A DNA stretch of 64,000 nucleotides from Epiperipatus broadwayi (GCA_028023455.1 JAQFVV010006274.1:4092001-4156000); one strand, 5' to 3'. Counted from the first letter of the stretch, positions 1 to 11,347 are shown. Translations and numbers: made by a program. Notes: generated by a model from the sequence alone, not told the origin.

Positions 1-2028
1 TACATATTACATTTTGAACACACTATAGTAAATGAAATTAGAACAAGACAATTGAAATGGTACAGACATGTGTAAGGAATATCTCAGGAATGATTACTAA
101 AATTGAACACTATAGGAAAAGAGAAAAAATGGATGCCCAATCAGGAATTGAAAGGAAGGATAAATTAATGAAAGAAATTTGCACAAATACTGGCAGAGAG
201 ACATGGTAATTAAAAATTGGATGATCTTTTAGAGTGTTATAAAAGAAAAGAAATAGAATAGCAAACTTTTTTAAGTAACTAATAATGATAATGAGCTGTA
301 AAATCATGTTTTTGTTTTTTTTTTATTCTTAAGTTAATTAAAGAAATAAATTTAAAAATCAGCACCAAACTCTTTATAGATATGTAGATAATTGTCTTAT
401 TGTCAAATAAAATGGACATGATGTAGCAAATGTCCTATTTCCACTAAATTAAATTAATACAGCTTGATTACAATATTTATTTTTTTGATAAAAGTTAATA
501 TTTTTGAATCAATTGATTTATTTTGAGATCAAAACTTTTCATATACGACAATAATATATGTAATTTAAAGGTATGCGTCATTTAAAATCCACAAAGCATT
601 TATCTTTTATGCTATTTTAAATGCCATTTTCTTTCTTTTTTTTAATTCTACCAAGACGGATTTCTTTTCTGTTATACTAATGTAAATTTATTTATTGAAA
701 AGAATCACAAATATTCTGCTTTATTTTATAAATTTGTTTTTTTTTTTTTTTAAATAATATTATTTAGTTTTTTTATTTTATAACAAACTTTCAAAGATCA
801 CTATCTCAGTTTCAGCATTAAAAAGTTTTATATTGATTCTTGTATTTAAACAAACTGCCCCCTCTCCCCCGATATCTTCACTCACCTGTCATTTATATCT
901 GGCAAGTTTCAACATTTAGATCTTAAGCAAACAGATGAATCAATGGGTTTCACCTGATTTTATTTGGTAAACATCATTGTCTTCCAAAAATGATGTTATC
1001 AGGTACATATACAGGTGTGGAGGGAGGAGAAAGAAACATTCTATTTATATTTCTTGTCAGGTGAGCCGAGTTGTAAAAAGAAAAAATAACACATTTTAAA
1101 TATTGTTTTCAATCATTTTGTTTCCTTTATAATTTAAAAAACTAAAATATTTAAAATGATATAAATAAAGTTTGATAGCCAGCAAGAAAAATTGATATAA
1201 TATTTTTAACTGAAAAAAGTAAATATTACAGATAAGTAATAATAATAATAAAGCTTAATAAAATATGTAATAGTAATGCTATTAAGATATGAAATATGCA
1301 TATTAAAAGTATTATTTCATAATAATATAAATCACCTCCACTATAATTTTTTCATTTCAACCCTCTTTTTTTTTTTTTACAATTCACTATATATTTTAAA
1401 TATATATATACTATGTAGACTAGCAGTGAGCAGCTAAAGAGTTATTAATAATCAAATGGTTAATTGCCCAAATCACGTGACATTATAATATTAGATGTAA
1501 TGTGATGAGCTCCCGTCAAGAAGCTTTATCTCTTAAGTTTGATATTCCATCACAGAGAGAAACTACATAGGCAAAAAGTTATTCACCATATGCTACTATA
1601 TAAAAAAACTGAAGCAGATATTTGTAATATGTTAAATTCTATGCTGAATGGCAAATTAAAGTAAGATCTTGAGTAATAATTCTTGGGTCATTTTCTAAGA
1701 TAGTTTGTCATTGTCTGTGAATCTTTAACATAATTTAGTTTGACTTTATATATTTGGAGCTACATCATAAAATTTTTATGCCTCTTACATCAGTAAAATT
1801 TATCAACACAAATATTTATCCCACTTGGGGTACCACCCCACATAAAATTATCTTATTTGACTGTTTTATGGCTGAATATTTATAACTAGCTTTTTTTGAA
1901 ACAAGTTGCTAAGTGTTTTATTTCTATCTAAAAAAACAACATATATTTTATTGCATGATCACCATTTCCTATGCTTACACAAGCTGTTAAAATAGTAGCA
2001 AACCCTCAATACAGCATTAACACCCAGT
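1..2028. other. AT-rich non-coding stretch
   Basis: I see no coding potential, tRNA-like box or clear repeat boundary. The stretch holds homopolymer A and T runs, a short (AT)n tract near 1390-1410 and scattered short stop-to-stop frames. A short pyrimidine-rich block near 855-870 stands out only by composition. Confidence 0.6.
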
Positions 2029-2222
2029 GCAAGTCATAGCAATCAATGGATGCTATAAAGTTTGTGCATAAAATCTCTATCTAGTAATACTCCAATATCC
2101 CCAAGGTTTCTCACTAATGAGAGCCACAAGCTAGAAACTATTCTGGGGCTACTGAAGGAGTTGGCACTAGATAGGGATTTTATTCACAAACCTTCTAGCA
2201 TCCATTAATTTCTATGACTTGC
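2029..2222. repeat. foldback (inverted-repeat) element, about 194 bp
   Basis: The left arm (2029-2085) and right arm (2166-2222) are near-complete reverse complements of about 57 nt, with roughly six or seven mismatches. Both arms carry a CAAGTCATAG...AATGGATGCTA...TCTATCTAGT pattern. Pairing continues weakly into the 80-nt centre. No open frame is present. The structure suits a MITE-like or foldback element. I see no convincing target-site duplication, so the family is unknown. Confidence 0.6.
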
Positions 2223-2265
2223 GTTACGCAAAAGATTTGGATGAAGAATAGATTTATCAATAAAG

Positions 2266-2715
2266 AATAGGGAGTTACAGAGATGGAGAACTAGTATGGA
2301 GAGTAAAAAAGTTTAAATATATATAGAAATAAACAGAATATTAGGTGCAAGTTAATATATGATAATAGTAAGAAAAGTAGTTTATTGTTTAAGGCTCGAA
2401 CGGGATCTTTAGCAACAAGAGAATATACATGTAAATGGAAAAATATGAGTGATTTAGTCTGTAAATTATGTAAGAAAGGAATAGAAAATATTAGACATCT
2501 GTTAATTGAATGTAAATGCTTGAAAACAGAAAAGGCACATATAATGAAGTTATGAAAGAATAAATATGAAAAAAAGTGATTATACAGAAAGTGGATTATT
2601 GGTTTTTATCCTGGGTTTGGGAAAAGATAAGGAAGATTTAGATATAAAAGCCATATAGTTGATAAAGATTATGTTGTGGAAATGGGATGGAGCAGAATAT
2701 GGGAAAACTTAGACT
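2266..2715 (+). pseudogene. LINE (non-LTR retrotransposon) ORF2 C-terminal fragment
   Basis: One frame reads through nearly the whole segment with one stop near 2314. It contains a run like YDNSKKSSLLFKARTG, followed by a zinc-knuckle-like Cys-Cys-His-Cys motif (CKLCKKGIENIRHLLIEC), which is typical of the region downstream of the reverse transcriptase in many LINE ORF2 proteins. A stop at 2553-2555 and a shift to another frame are followed by more LINE-like coding (LLVFILGLGKDKEDL). The reverse transcriptase and endonuclease are absent, so this is a 5'-truncated dead copy. I base the assignment on the motif and its position, not on a search, so the clade is not determined. Confidence 0.7.
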
Positions 2716-3819
2716 GGAGAATGTAAAATAAAGTAGCTAAGAGGTTTCTCTGGACATAATTGTTAAGAGATTCTTGACTTCATTTAAGAAGCTACAATAC
2801 ATCACATGAGATCACATTACTGTTTTAACATATATTTTATGTTATAATATCTTTAGTAAGTTTTTTTAAAAAGTATGATTATTTTATTTTCATAGAATAG
2901 CATGACTAAAAGTTTAAAATTTTTAAAGAGTGACAATGAAAAAATAAAAGTATATTTGAACAAAAATAAATATGCTATTGCTATTTTTAAGAATCCAAAA
3001 AATTCAAAATAAAGTATTACAAAAAATACTTTCATTGTTTTCCTGCATAAGAAATGAAATTGATACAAGTGTTTTTAAATATTAATATCTTTTATTAAAA
3101 AAATCAAACACACAATTGAAATCTTCTGTGTTAAAAAAATTAAAAATCATTTTTCTGTGATTAATCTTAAATCAATCATGTGTAATATAAAGTTTATATT
3201 CTATGTGTAAGTTGTTTTAAATTTTTATTTATTAATAAAAAATTAGTAATGGTATAATAAAGAAAAAATTAATATGATATATATTTACCATTAATGGCTT
3301 ATTTTTAAATTTCAAACTACAGTTGAAATCAATGGAAAAAATATCAACACTAGCTTTTTGGGTGCATTCCAATGAACCATATTTCTTCAGCTGAGTCAGA
3401 ACTAACTAATATCTGCTTAGTCAAAATATATCTTGAGAGTCATTAGTATAGTGTTTTTGCAATGACTGCCATTCTATTGTTGAAAGGTAAGACTAAGCTA
3501 TTAATTATAAATAATATCATATGGTTATGTATATATGAAAAGGTAAAAAAAATTATAAGAAAAAAAAAGGATTATTCTTCACTCATTTAAAGAATATTAC
3601 AAATAATAAGTATCTATTGAATGATCATTGTTGTGAACAAATGCTTGCAAAGGGCCACAATGAAATTATTGAAATACTACCAATGACTGTATAAATTGTT
3701 AACTCATGTTTTTAGTTCAATATATTTTAAACACATGAGTAGCTATTAAACTCTGGCATTAGTACTTTAGTAGCTCTGAAATGAATATCATTAAAAGTTA
3801 TGGAGTTGGAATGAGCACA
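2716..3819. other. AT-rich non-coding stretch
   Basis: Nothing recognisable is present. The 71-codon minus-strand frame at 2853-3068 is Phe/Leu/Lys-rich low-complexity translation of AT-rich DNA and is not a gene. Confidence 0.55.
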
Positions 3820-4700
3820 TTATGATTTTTCAAGATTTTAAAGTTGGCTTATCTGAATAAGAATGTATATAGCAGTTATATTTTCCATTTGGTGATAAAA
3901 GTACCACCATGAGGAATTGTCTTTAGATGATTTAGAAAATTTCACAGATAGCATAGTTATTTCATGATGACAAACATACATGAAGACCTGCTTCAACAAT
4001 TACTCCCAAAGTATATTCATGTTGGTAGAATGATAATAAATGACAACCAGTGCACCTACTAAATAATAGAAATTATCCTTGGCATTTATTCTAGTAGTAT
4101 ATAAATCCTTCATGAAGAGTTATAAGTTAAAAAAATTGTTTTGTTTGAGTTACACACCAAATGTTAGAGGAGCAAAAGGCTGAGTGTGTGAAAATCAATC
4201 AACAAACTTTATAAATACTTAATACTGGGGATTACTGGATCACACTTAAAATTACAACAAGTTATGAAAGATATATCTTTATATGATGTGCCAACACATC
4301 AAGAAAGTAAAATATGGGTGTTTGAAGATGATCCAACATTAACCACTGTCAAAAGAGAATGTTAATTGAAAAGCCATGAATGTAATTTTCTTCAGAAAAT
4401 ACAGGATTGGTGAAAGTTATTATGGAAAAAGAACACAAGAGTGTTACAGCATCTTGGTATAAACAATACTTTCTGCCTGAAGTTCTGTGGCCTGAGAAAT
4501 AAAGGCTTATATTTTGACCACATTAATGCATCTTCTCATAATGCTGAGGTAACTTTCAACTTTCTAAGAGCAAATAATATCAGAGTTATTGAATACCCAT
4601 AATATTCACTTGATATCACAATGTGAAACTTTTAATTATTCTTTAATCTTAAAAGAATATACATGGTCACCATTTTACTTTAAAAAAGGAGATTAACACT
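3820..4700 (+). pseudogene. decayed mariner-family transposase (copy 1)
   Basis: Successive frames recover the order of a mariner transposase. Near 3822 there is an N-terminal helix-turn-helix start (MIFQDFKVGLSE, then a FGDKST-like stretch). From about 4270 there is a catalytic-domain stretch (LYDVPTHQESKIWVFEDDPT). The C-terminal part includes SVTASWYKQYFLPEV near 4440 and NASSHNAEVTFNFLRANN near 4525. Stops and frameshifts break it throughout. The first catalytic Asp motif (normally TGDETW) is lost, and the second (normally HHDNASSH) reads FDHINASSH with the Asp displaced, so no active enzyme can be made. Terminal inverted repeats were not found. The wording resembles the mariner group that carries a DNASSH motif, unlike the second relic at 39.9 kb. 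Confidence 0.75.
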
Positions 4701-4834
4701 ATTGTAACCTTCTTAGTATGAAACATTCATCTTCAAAAATAGATTGATGGTGGAGGGGATTAAACTTTCATAAATTTTTGTATGCCTAGCTTATTTAATT
4801 TCTTTGTACTTCAATAATTTCAATATACCCTTGT

Positions 4835-4945
4835 ATTATCCAATTGCCTTGGCAGCAGTTTGGAAACTGTTGATTGTTATTGATATTGAGATTGTCTAAG
4901 TGTTGACTGGTTTTTAATTGTATATATATTAAAATAATGAGCATG
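4835..4945 (-). repeat. dispersed repeat, partner of 21410-21530
   Basis: The reverse complement of this segment aligns with 21410-21530. Shared blocks include AAACCAGT...ACTTAGACAATC and ATATCAATAACAATCAACA. By eye about three quarters of positions match across roughly 110 nt. No coding or tRNA-like signal is present, and the family is not identified. Confidence 0.45.
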
Positions 4946-5651
4946 CTATTAATTCTAACAAGTTTTATCGATAAATGCTGCAAGAGAAGCATTTAAAATC
5001 TCTATCTAAAAATTATCCCCATCCTCAAACCAGTTTCAAGCTATTGGCTATCGTCAGTGAAGTGCTAGGATATTTCAGATACTAGATTTAAAATACCAAC
5101 TCAAAGCCCACACTTATTTTAGTTTATAATTACAACTTATCAAATGAAGTCATGTGATATATGACTTGATTTTATTTACTATATATAAAGAGGAAATAAA
5201 AAATAATAAAATAATATTTAAAGTCCAAGTTATTATTCAAATATCATACCCCAATCTAAAGTTATTCAATTTTTAATTTAATTTCATAGTTTAATTTTTT
5301 GTTAAAAGTTTCATCTCTATCTCTATTTGTTATTTTTAATGCTTTTTCAAAATTATAACTTACTAATATATGTATTAATATATTCATTATATTCATTACA
5401 TATGAATTAATATTTATGAATAGAGAATAATTTATTATACATAACTTATTCTCAGTGAATATATATATACCTCAAATAAATAAGTAGATCAAATCTTTGT
5501 GGATTAATTAAGTTTTTAAAATTATAGAATTTGTATTTGAATGATAAAGAGATTTTGATCTGAGTTACTTCTGCACAATTTATGATCAGTTTCTCTGTGT
5601 GAATGGAATATAAATAGTGTAAAACAATGTAATATTGATTTCTTTCCCTTT
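4946..5651. other. AT-rich non-coding stretch
   Basis: Only AT-rich sequence and short A/T runs are visible. There is no gene or bounded repeat. Confidence 0.5.
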
Positions 5652-5863
5652 ATTTGTAATTCAAATTTGCATACATTTGTTCATTTGTACAATGAAATGG
5701 TTTCTTTCTTTTTTGTAACTTAAAGCAGAGTACACTTTCAGTGAAGTTTCCACAAACAGATTAGGGTGAACTTCATTGAAAGTGCATTCAGATTTAGATT
5801 ATAAAGAAAAAAGAAACCATTTCATTACATAGATGAACAAACATATGCAAATTTGAATTATAA
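5652..5863. repeat. foldback (MITE-like) element, about 212 bp
   Basis: The arms at 5652-5748 and 5769-5863 are imperfect reverse complements of about 96 nt around a 20-nt loop. Matching blocks include TTCAAATTTGCATA, AATGAAATGGTTTCTTT and CACTTTCA.TGAAG, with an estimated 85-90% match. There is no open frame. The structure would fold into one long hairpin, as MITEs and foldback elements do. The family and target site are uncertain. Confidence 0.65.
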
Positions 5864-6149
5864 AATAATATAGTATATAATAGATAAATAACAACAAGTA
5901 AACAAACAAAAATAAATAAAAGGCTGGAAGTAGAGAAATAATAAAAATTATCCTAAAGTCAAAGATTTATGATTACAAACCTGAATCCATTGACAGATGC
6001 TGAAAGCAAAACACTTTAATACATAAATAGTTATATTTTATTTTTATGTGTGTTAGTGCACTGAAACACAGCAATAAAGAAGTTGATGAAGTAATAATAC
6101 AATGGTTGAGCACTTTAGAGAACTTATTATATTCTCATAATTATAGTAA
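5864..6149. other. AT-rich non-coding stretch
   Basis: No gene or repeat is recognised between the foldback and the dinucleotide tract. Confidence 0.5.
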
Positions 6150-6154
6150 GATCA

Positions 6155-6189
<35 letters not shown>

Positions 6190-6234
6190 CTATATATATA
6201 TATATGAGATATATATATATATATATATATATAT
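6155..6234. repeat. (AT)n microsatellite with short interruptions
   Basis: Alternating TA is broken by GATC and GAG interruptions. The 62-codon plus-strand frame that starts inside it (6185-6373) is translated microsatellite (Ile-Tyr repeats) and is not a gene. Confidence 0.9.
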
Positions 6235-6749
6235 TGTACCGAGACAAAGTCAGTACATGTATATACCCACACACACAAGCAGTGTAAATACTCTATTTTT
6301 TATTTACTTTCAATTTATGATAAAAATAAATGTAGTTTTCTTTCAATGCTTTATAAAATACACTATAAAATAAAATGTTAATATTTCTGATTAAATAATT
6401 TAAGGCTTTCATATAATCTATTATAATAATATTATTAAAAAATATAAAAATATAAAGCATCACTAATATGCCATTTTAAATCTCAATAAATGATTTCTAC
6501 TTGTATATGCCATGGGGGTAATTAAAAAGGGGTTTATTTTAAATTATAACTATAGCGAAAGTTAAAAGCTTATAGAGGTGATTTTGAGATTAAATGCTCG
6601 ACTTTTAAACTAATGTAAGTTAAATTGTTATCTTAAAACACGCACGCATGTATGTATAAAAGGTGAATAAGTATGAATTTTTTCTAACTGAGATTGCAAT
6701 GTGAGATTGCATAAACCTAAGATTGCCTCAAGCATATGGATTGAATGAA

Positions 6750-7270
6750 CATTACGTATGACACGGACCCCAACGACAACTCAAAGAATATTGAACTCTG
6801 GGTGGAGATTGGATCCTCAGATAATAACCAACCCATATAAATATGAGTCTTAGTCTTTGTCTTTACAACTCGGTTACAGTTTTTTACATTCTTTGTTTTG
6901 TTTTGCTTATGCTTATAGTTTTTTTTAAATTCCTCCGGAAGCTACAACTAGAACTTTCTTTTTTTTTGCTATCCGGTTTATCCAATATGACCACTGTGAA
7001 ATTAACCTTTAGAGCGTCGATCGTCATGATGGGCTAAGAAACCCCTCAGTGATTGATCGACGCTCCGCCGCCAGAACATCTCCACAGCTATGAATGATCA
7101 ACAACAGTGCCGTCCAAACGTCGTACTCCAATCAGTCCAAGGAAGTTGTCCAAACATATTACGCTGAACTTATATATAAAATGAATAACCATTTATTATG
7201 GAAACAGTATCCAACAGGTTCGAACCCTCATCAAATTAGAAGCAGCAGAAGACTACGCAAAATCCTAGGT
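6750..7270 (+). promoter_or_regulatory. GC-richer island with TATA box; possible promoter and first exon, or LTR remnant
   Basis: This block is visibly richer in G, C and CpG than its surroundings. A TATAAATA sits at 6836-6843. About 30 nt downstream lie pyrimidine-rich TCTTTGTCTTTACA sequence and then a hairpin (7012-7065). An open frame from 7094 runs to a splice-donor-like CTAG/GTAAAC at 7268/7269. Its encoded residues (about 58 to the donor, containing KEVVQTYYAELIYKM) match nothing I recognise. Alternatively, the CGGTTACA at 6872-6879 and the TATA arrangement could belong to a decayed LTR. I cannot decide between these, and no second exon was found. Confidence 0.3.
7012..7065. other. strong hairpin, 11-bp perfect stem
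   Basis: GAGCGTCGATC (7012-7022) and GATCGACGCTC (7055-7065) are perfect reverse complements around a 32-nt loop. The stem carries several CpG in a window where CpG is scarce. It lies about 170 nt downstream of the TATA box at 6836, so it would fall in a leader if that promoter is real. Confidence 0.7.
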
Positions 7271-7980
7271 AAACACTTTATTTCTTTTACGCTCCCATTC
7301 ATTCTTTACGTAGACTTTAAAAGGCAATCTCATAATTAATTTAATTTCAACTTTCGTAAATAAAAAAAAATATCAGATGCTACATAGTTCCTCATATTTA
7401 AATCTTAGGACTTTTCCTGTTATGAACTTTGATCATAATTATTATTTTCTTTCGCAAATAAATTATAACACACACCTAATTTCAAATGTAAAAGAAGGAA
7501 ACATATTTTATCATCCATGTTTATTATGCATAATATGTTCTTTTCTGTGCGAGTGCGAGAATGCGTGTATGTGCGTGCAAATAAAGCAATTAATTAATGT
7601 TTCATTTTTTTATATTCAATAAATTCTTTTTTTTTATTTAAACAAGTCGAGCATTCCTCAAATCATTCTCTATAATTAAAATATATTTTTTTAAGTATTA
7701 TAATCAGCATTTATTCATGCGATTAATTATTTTACTTTTAAATTTGTCTTTCTTATTTTTTTTGTTTTGTTTATTTCTTTAAATTTCATCGTGCCGTAAG
7801 TCACGATGTTTATTTACTATGTAGTTAAGATAGGTTTAAGAGTTGGGAGGGCCTATTATTAATAAGTATAAGTAAATGTCAATAAAGCTAGTGTGAATAA
7901 TTCTATTGGACTGTATGATAACGGGGGGATGATATTATAAGCTTCTAATTTTTTTTTATATAAGGATGCATAAATCAAAC
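7271..7980. other. AT-rich interval between two GC-richer blocks
   Basis: No gene is recognised. A small hairpin (CATCGTG...CACGATG, about 7788-7807) is visible. The 81-codon frame at 7377-7622 has no recognisable domain and is most likely a chance frame. Confidence 0.5.
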
Positions 7981-7989
7981 ATTCGTATT

Positions 7990-8260
7990 AGTTGCAAATA
8001 ACCAATGACCCGGTCCAATATTTGGACCGATCTGTAAATCAACCAAGCTTCTTCTCCATTGGTTATTATTGTGTCTTTTGCCAGAATGATATTCTTGAAA
8101 CAATTTCATCGCGACCCTGAGTGACCCTTATTGGTCCATGCTGGGAGTTTGAGCTTATGGGCGGGGATTAGACTTCGAAATCGTTTTGATATGACGTAAG
8201 GTGATGCGAGAAATTAAATTGTAAATTAAATCATCGTATCTGGCGCCCCCTTGTGTTGAT
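7990..8260. promoter_or_regulatory. promoter-like cluster: CCAAT boxes, GC box, CRE and CTCF-like site
   Basis: Within 270 nt there are two CCAAT boxes on the plus strand (8002-8006, 8015-8019) and two inverted ones (8058-8062, 8130-8134). There is also a GC box GGGCGGGGA (8159-8167) and a CRE/ATF-like TGACGTAA (8192-8199). On the minus strand, ACAAGGGGGCGCCA (8241-8254) closely fits the bilaterian CTCF core. The two halves of an AATAACCAATG/CATTGGTTATT inverted repeat surround a GGTCCAA/TTGGACC palindrome. Such clustering is typical of RNA polymerase II promoters or insulators. No adjoining exon could be assigned in either direction, so this remains an inference from motifs. Confidence 0.4.
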
Positions 8261-8518
8261 AATGAACAACTATCGATATAGGAAAATAAATAAAGCTTTA
8301 TGCTATATCATGTTTGTTTCAGAGCTCTCAATCTCTATATGAACGGTTGAATAAGGCGATCGGGCACAATATATATATATAAATTACAAGTTGTAAACAA
8401 TAACATCATCAGAATCTTTAAAAAGTTATTACTTTAGAAACATGTTTATTAAATAAATGTAAGCTGATCATCAATTAACCAGAAGACTTTATTTTTAAAG
8501 CTTTGCAGATTAATACTT

Positions 8519-8576
8519 TATTATTATTATCATTACCATCATCATTATTATCATCATCATCATCATCATAATAATA

Positions 8577-8623
<47 letters not shown>

Positions 8624-8713
8624 TACTACTACTTCTACTACTACTGCTGCTGCTGCTGCTACTGCTACTATTACCACTTCTACTACTACTACTACTAGTA
8701 GTACTAGTATTAT

Positions 8714-8778
<65 letters not shown>

Positions 8779-8800
8779 TTATTATTATTATTATTATTAT
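8519..8800. repeat. compound trinucleotide microsatellite
   Basis: Nearly 280 nt consist of (ATT)n, (ATC)n, (ACT)n and (GCT)n blocks. On the minus strand it reads as an open frame (8475-8858) of poly-Asn, poly-Ser and poly-Asp with only short unique ends. I treat that frame as a by-product of the triplet repeat and not as a gene. Confidence 0.95.
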
Positions 8801-9298
8801 AGGCAGAAACTTTGAAATATCTCTTTCCAGAATAAAAGCCTCTGCAACAGCTTCTCATGAAAAAAACAGTGACAACATCAGCAATTACAAGGCTTTCCAG
8901 TTTTCAAGTATTTTCTTATTTGGTTTCATTCTTATTTTACTCTCTATCTAAAATATCTATACTCTACCCAATTATCAATAAATATAATATAATTAACTGT
9001 AATGGCAATGTGATTGCTATTTGGAAAAAAAATCTATAAAATGTTAACCTTTCCTGAGAAACATCCATGGCAGGATGGTTCATGGCTTGAAGTTGCTCAA
9101 AATGGTCAATTTTTGAGCTATGGTGGTGTTTTTATGCTTATTGTAAAGCTTACAAAAAGTACCATAAGATGCTGCCCTCTCTATAATTATTTTACAAATA
9201 AAAAATCAATAAAATCAACATTGAAGGTTCAACAATGAAAAAAGACAGGATTTCCTACATGCTAATTGGTTGGTTCTTATTTCAAACAAAAGAAGAGC
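8801..9298. other. non-coding stretch, no recognised gene
   Basis: Short frames at 8857-9039 and 9014-9238 show no family resemblance. The second (containing PEKHPWQDGSWLEV) is less low-complexity than most but stands alone. Confidence 0.4.
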
Positions 9299-9720
9299 AC
9301 CTGTCAATAATTTTCACCACTTCAACATCTTTGTTTTGATTTTCAAAATGAAAATGTATGTTTTAAAGTGTCTTTTATTATTTTTCTTACATATTATACA
9401 TTATTTTCATAAAATATGCCGAAACTATAATTATTTTAGAAAAATAGTAAGATTTTAGTCAAAAAAATTTTACTTTTACACAAACGTAAATTGAAACAGA
9501 AACCAGCGCTAACAACAATTTTGACACCTGTCAACAATTTACATTGCCCCAAGTTCTTTATTTGAATTTCAAATAAAAATGAATGTTTTAGACTATTTTG
9601 CTAGCATTTATTTACATATTATAATGTATTTTGGTAAAAAAAGGCTGAAACTACAATTATTTTAGAAAATTAGTAAGATTTTAGTAAAAAATTCTTTCTT
9701 TTTCACTAACGTAAATTGAG
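9299..9720. repeat. diverged tandem duplication, two units of about 200 bp
   Basis: Unit 1 (9299-9500) and unit 2 (9526-9720) are in direct orientation about 227 bp apart. They share ACCTGTCAA.AATTT, CTTACATATTATA-like, ACTA.AATTATTTTAGAAAA and TAGTAAGATTTTAGT blocks and end in ACGTAAATTGA. Identity is roughly 80% by eye. The function is unknown. Confidence 0.65.
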
Positions 9721-11199
9721 AAAAAAATCAATGATGTCCGCAGCACTTTATACTTTGTTACGAACTTTCTTTTTAGGTCTTCCGCTATTGAATATTTTTA
9801 TAATTATAAGTAGAAATTTATTTTTGAAAAAACTTTTGTTCACTTTCATAATCTGACAAATTATTAATATACTTTTTACAAACAAAACTAAAATGAATAT
9901 AATATTAAAAGATGAATATACTTTTACAGCTGAGTTTGTTAATTGACCAGTCAAAAGTTGTAAAACTTTAATTCACTTGGACAATGAAAATTTTAAAAAA
10001 AATTTCAAGTTTATTTGATCTAGATTCACATCCAAGTCCTATATAAGTTAGGCACTTTCTTATTATATAGAAGTAAATTAATTTAAAAAATTAATTTTGC
10101 TGAAAAGTATTACTAATTAAGTCATACTAATAATTTTATTGTTTATTATGTATATTTAAAAAAATTACTTTATTATATTTGTAATATATATTGAGGTTAT
10201 AGCCTTAATATATATTACTTAGATAATTAGTAGGCACTTAACAAATTATTAATTATGACTTTATTATCTTTGTAATATTTTTAATCAAATTGTGTAATGA
10301 TAACAATTTAGCAAATTTTACTTAAAATGTTTTTTTTTTCAAATAATCATAAAAACAATATACTATGCATGTATGTACTATTAACTCTTCTGTAATATAT
10401 TCTGTAATAAACCTGAATTGGAACTAATTATTGTTGTACAAACTATAATAAATGAATAATTATTATATAGGTTTTAGTCCTTAGTTCTTTCTGAAATATT
10501 TATATAGTTGCAATTTAATAGTTATGAATCAATAATTTAGTTTTCACTTTTGTTCCAAGGTGGCAGATATTATTATAAGATAAAAACATTTTTAATGCAC
10601 AAGAATTCATTGCATGATTTGGTGAGAATTTTTTACATTATGTTAATAAAAAGTAAGATATGTTTTTAATTTTGAAGCTAATTTATTGTTTTAAAAATAA
10701 TAATATTTTTAATAATGAATATGTAATATATATTTTTTCCTAAAAAAAACATTGAAAGCTCACGTAGTGGGAAAATTAAAATAAATAAATAAAGTTATGT
10801 TAAAATGAACAAAGATAAGTGTTTTTTTGTGTGTATTTATTTTGTGAGATTTCAATGTTTTCAAAATATTTGAAATATTTTTAGTATTTTATTAATTTGT
10901 AAAATGTTTTAAATAATAATTAAGCTACAAATATTTCTTTTTACAAACTTCAATCAAACTAAAGGCTACATTTATGAAAATAAAACATGCATTTTAATGG
11001 TATATGACCACATCACTTGAATATTCCTCATTGTCAAAAATTCTTAATTTTTGTTTCAAAATTTCAGGTAAACCAAGTGGACTATAATATATCAATATAT
11101 TTTTTCTCTCTTTTGGAACATAATGTTAAGAATTTCTCTGACAAAAAGTAAATTTTTTATTATTTTCATAACTGAAGAAATATTCCCCAATTTCTAGAC
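9721..11199. other. AT-rich non-coding stretch
   Basis: No gene, tRNA-like box or bounded repeat is recognised. The minus-strand frame at 9748-9954 is Lys/Ile-rich and unlikely to be real. Confidence 0.5.
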
Positions 11200-11201
11200 T
11201 T

Positions 11202-11347
11202 TTGGACATCAAAGATAGTTTGTCATCCAGCAGTTCAAATGGATCATCTAATTCTGATTTTTCTCAGATGATGAAGAAGCTCCTTTACCACCCAAAAAGT
11301 CAAGAAAATATAGACAATATGTATCTACTAAAGTTAGTGATTACTAG
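11202..11347 (+). pseudogene. short acidic coding-like fragment with a frameshift
   Basis: A Ser-rich frame (DIKDSLSSSSSNGSSNSD) runs into a T-rich stretch. One base later a second frame continues with SDDEEAPLPPKKSRKYRQY and ends at TAG 11345-11347. The sharp switch between two coding-like frames suggests a single-base indel in a once-continuous acidic/basic segment, as found in nuclear proteins or at transposase N-termini. TTTTTCTCAG at 11263-11272 could instead be a splice acceptor. I do not recognise the protein. Confidence 0.25.

Noticed and set aside
8475-8858. 127-codon minus-strand ORF of poly-Ser/Asn/Asp
   Set aside because: It is the translation of a trinucleotide microsatellite. 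The unique ends are short, and neighbouring frames through the repeat are open too.
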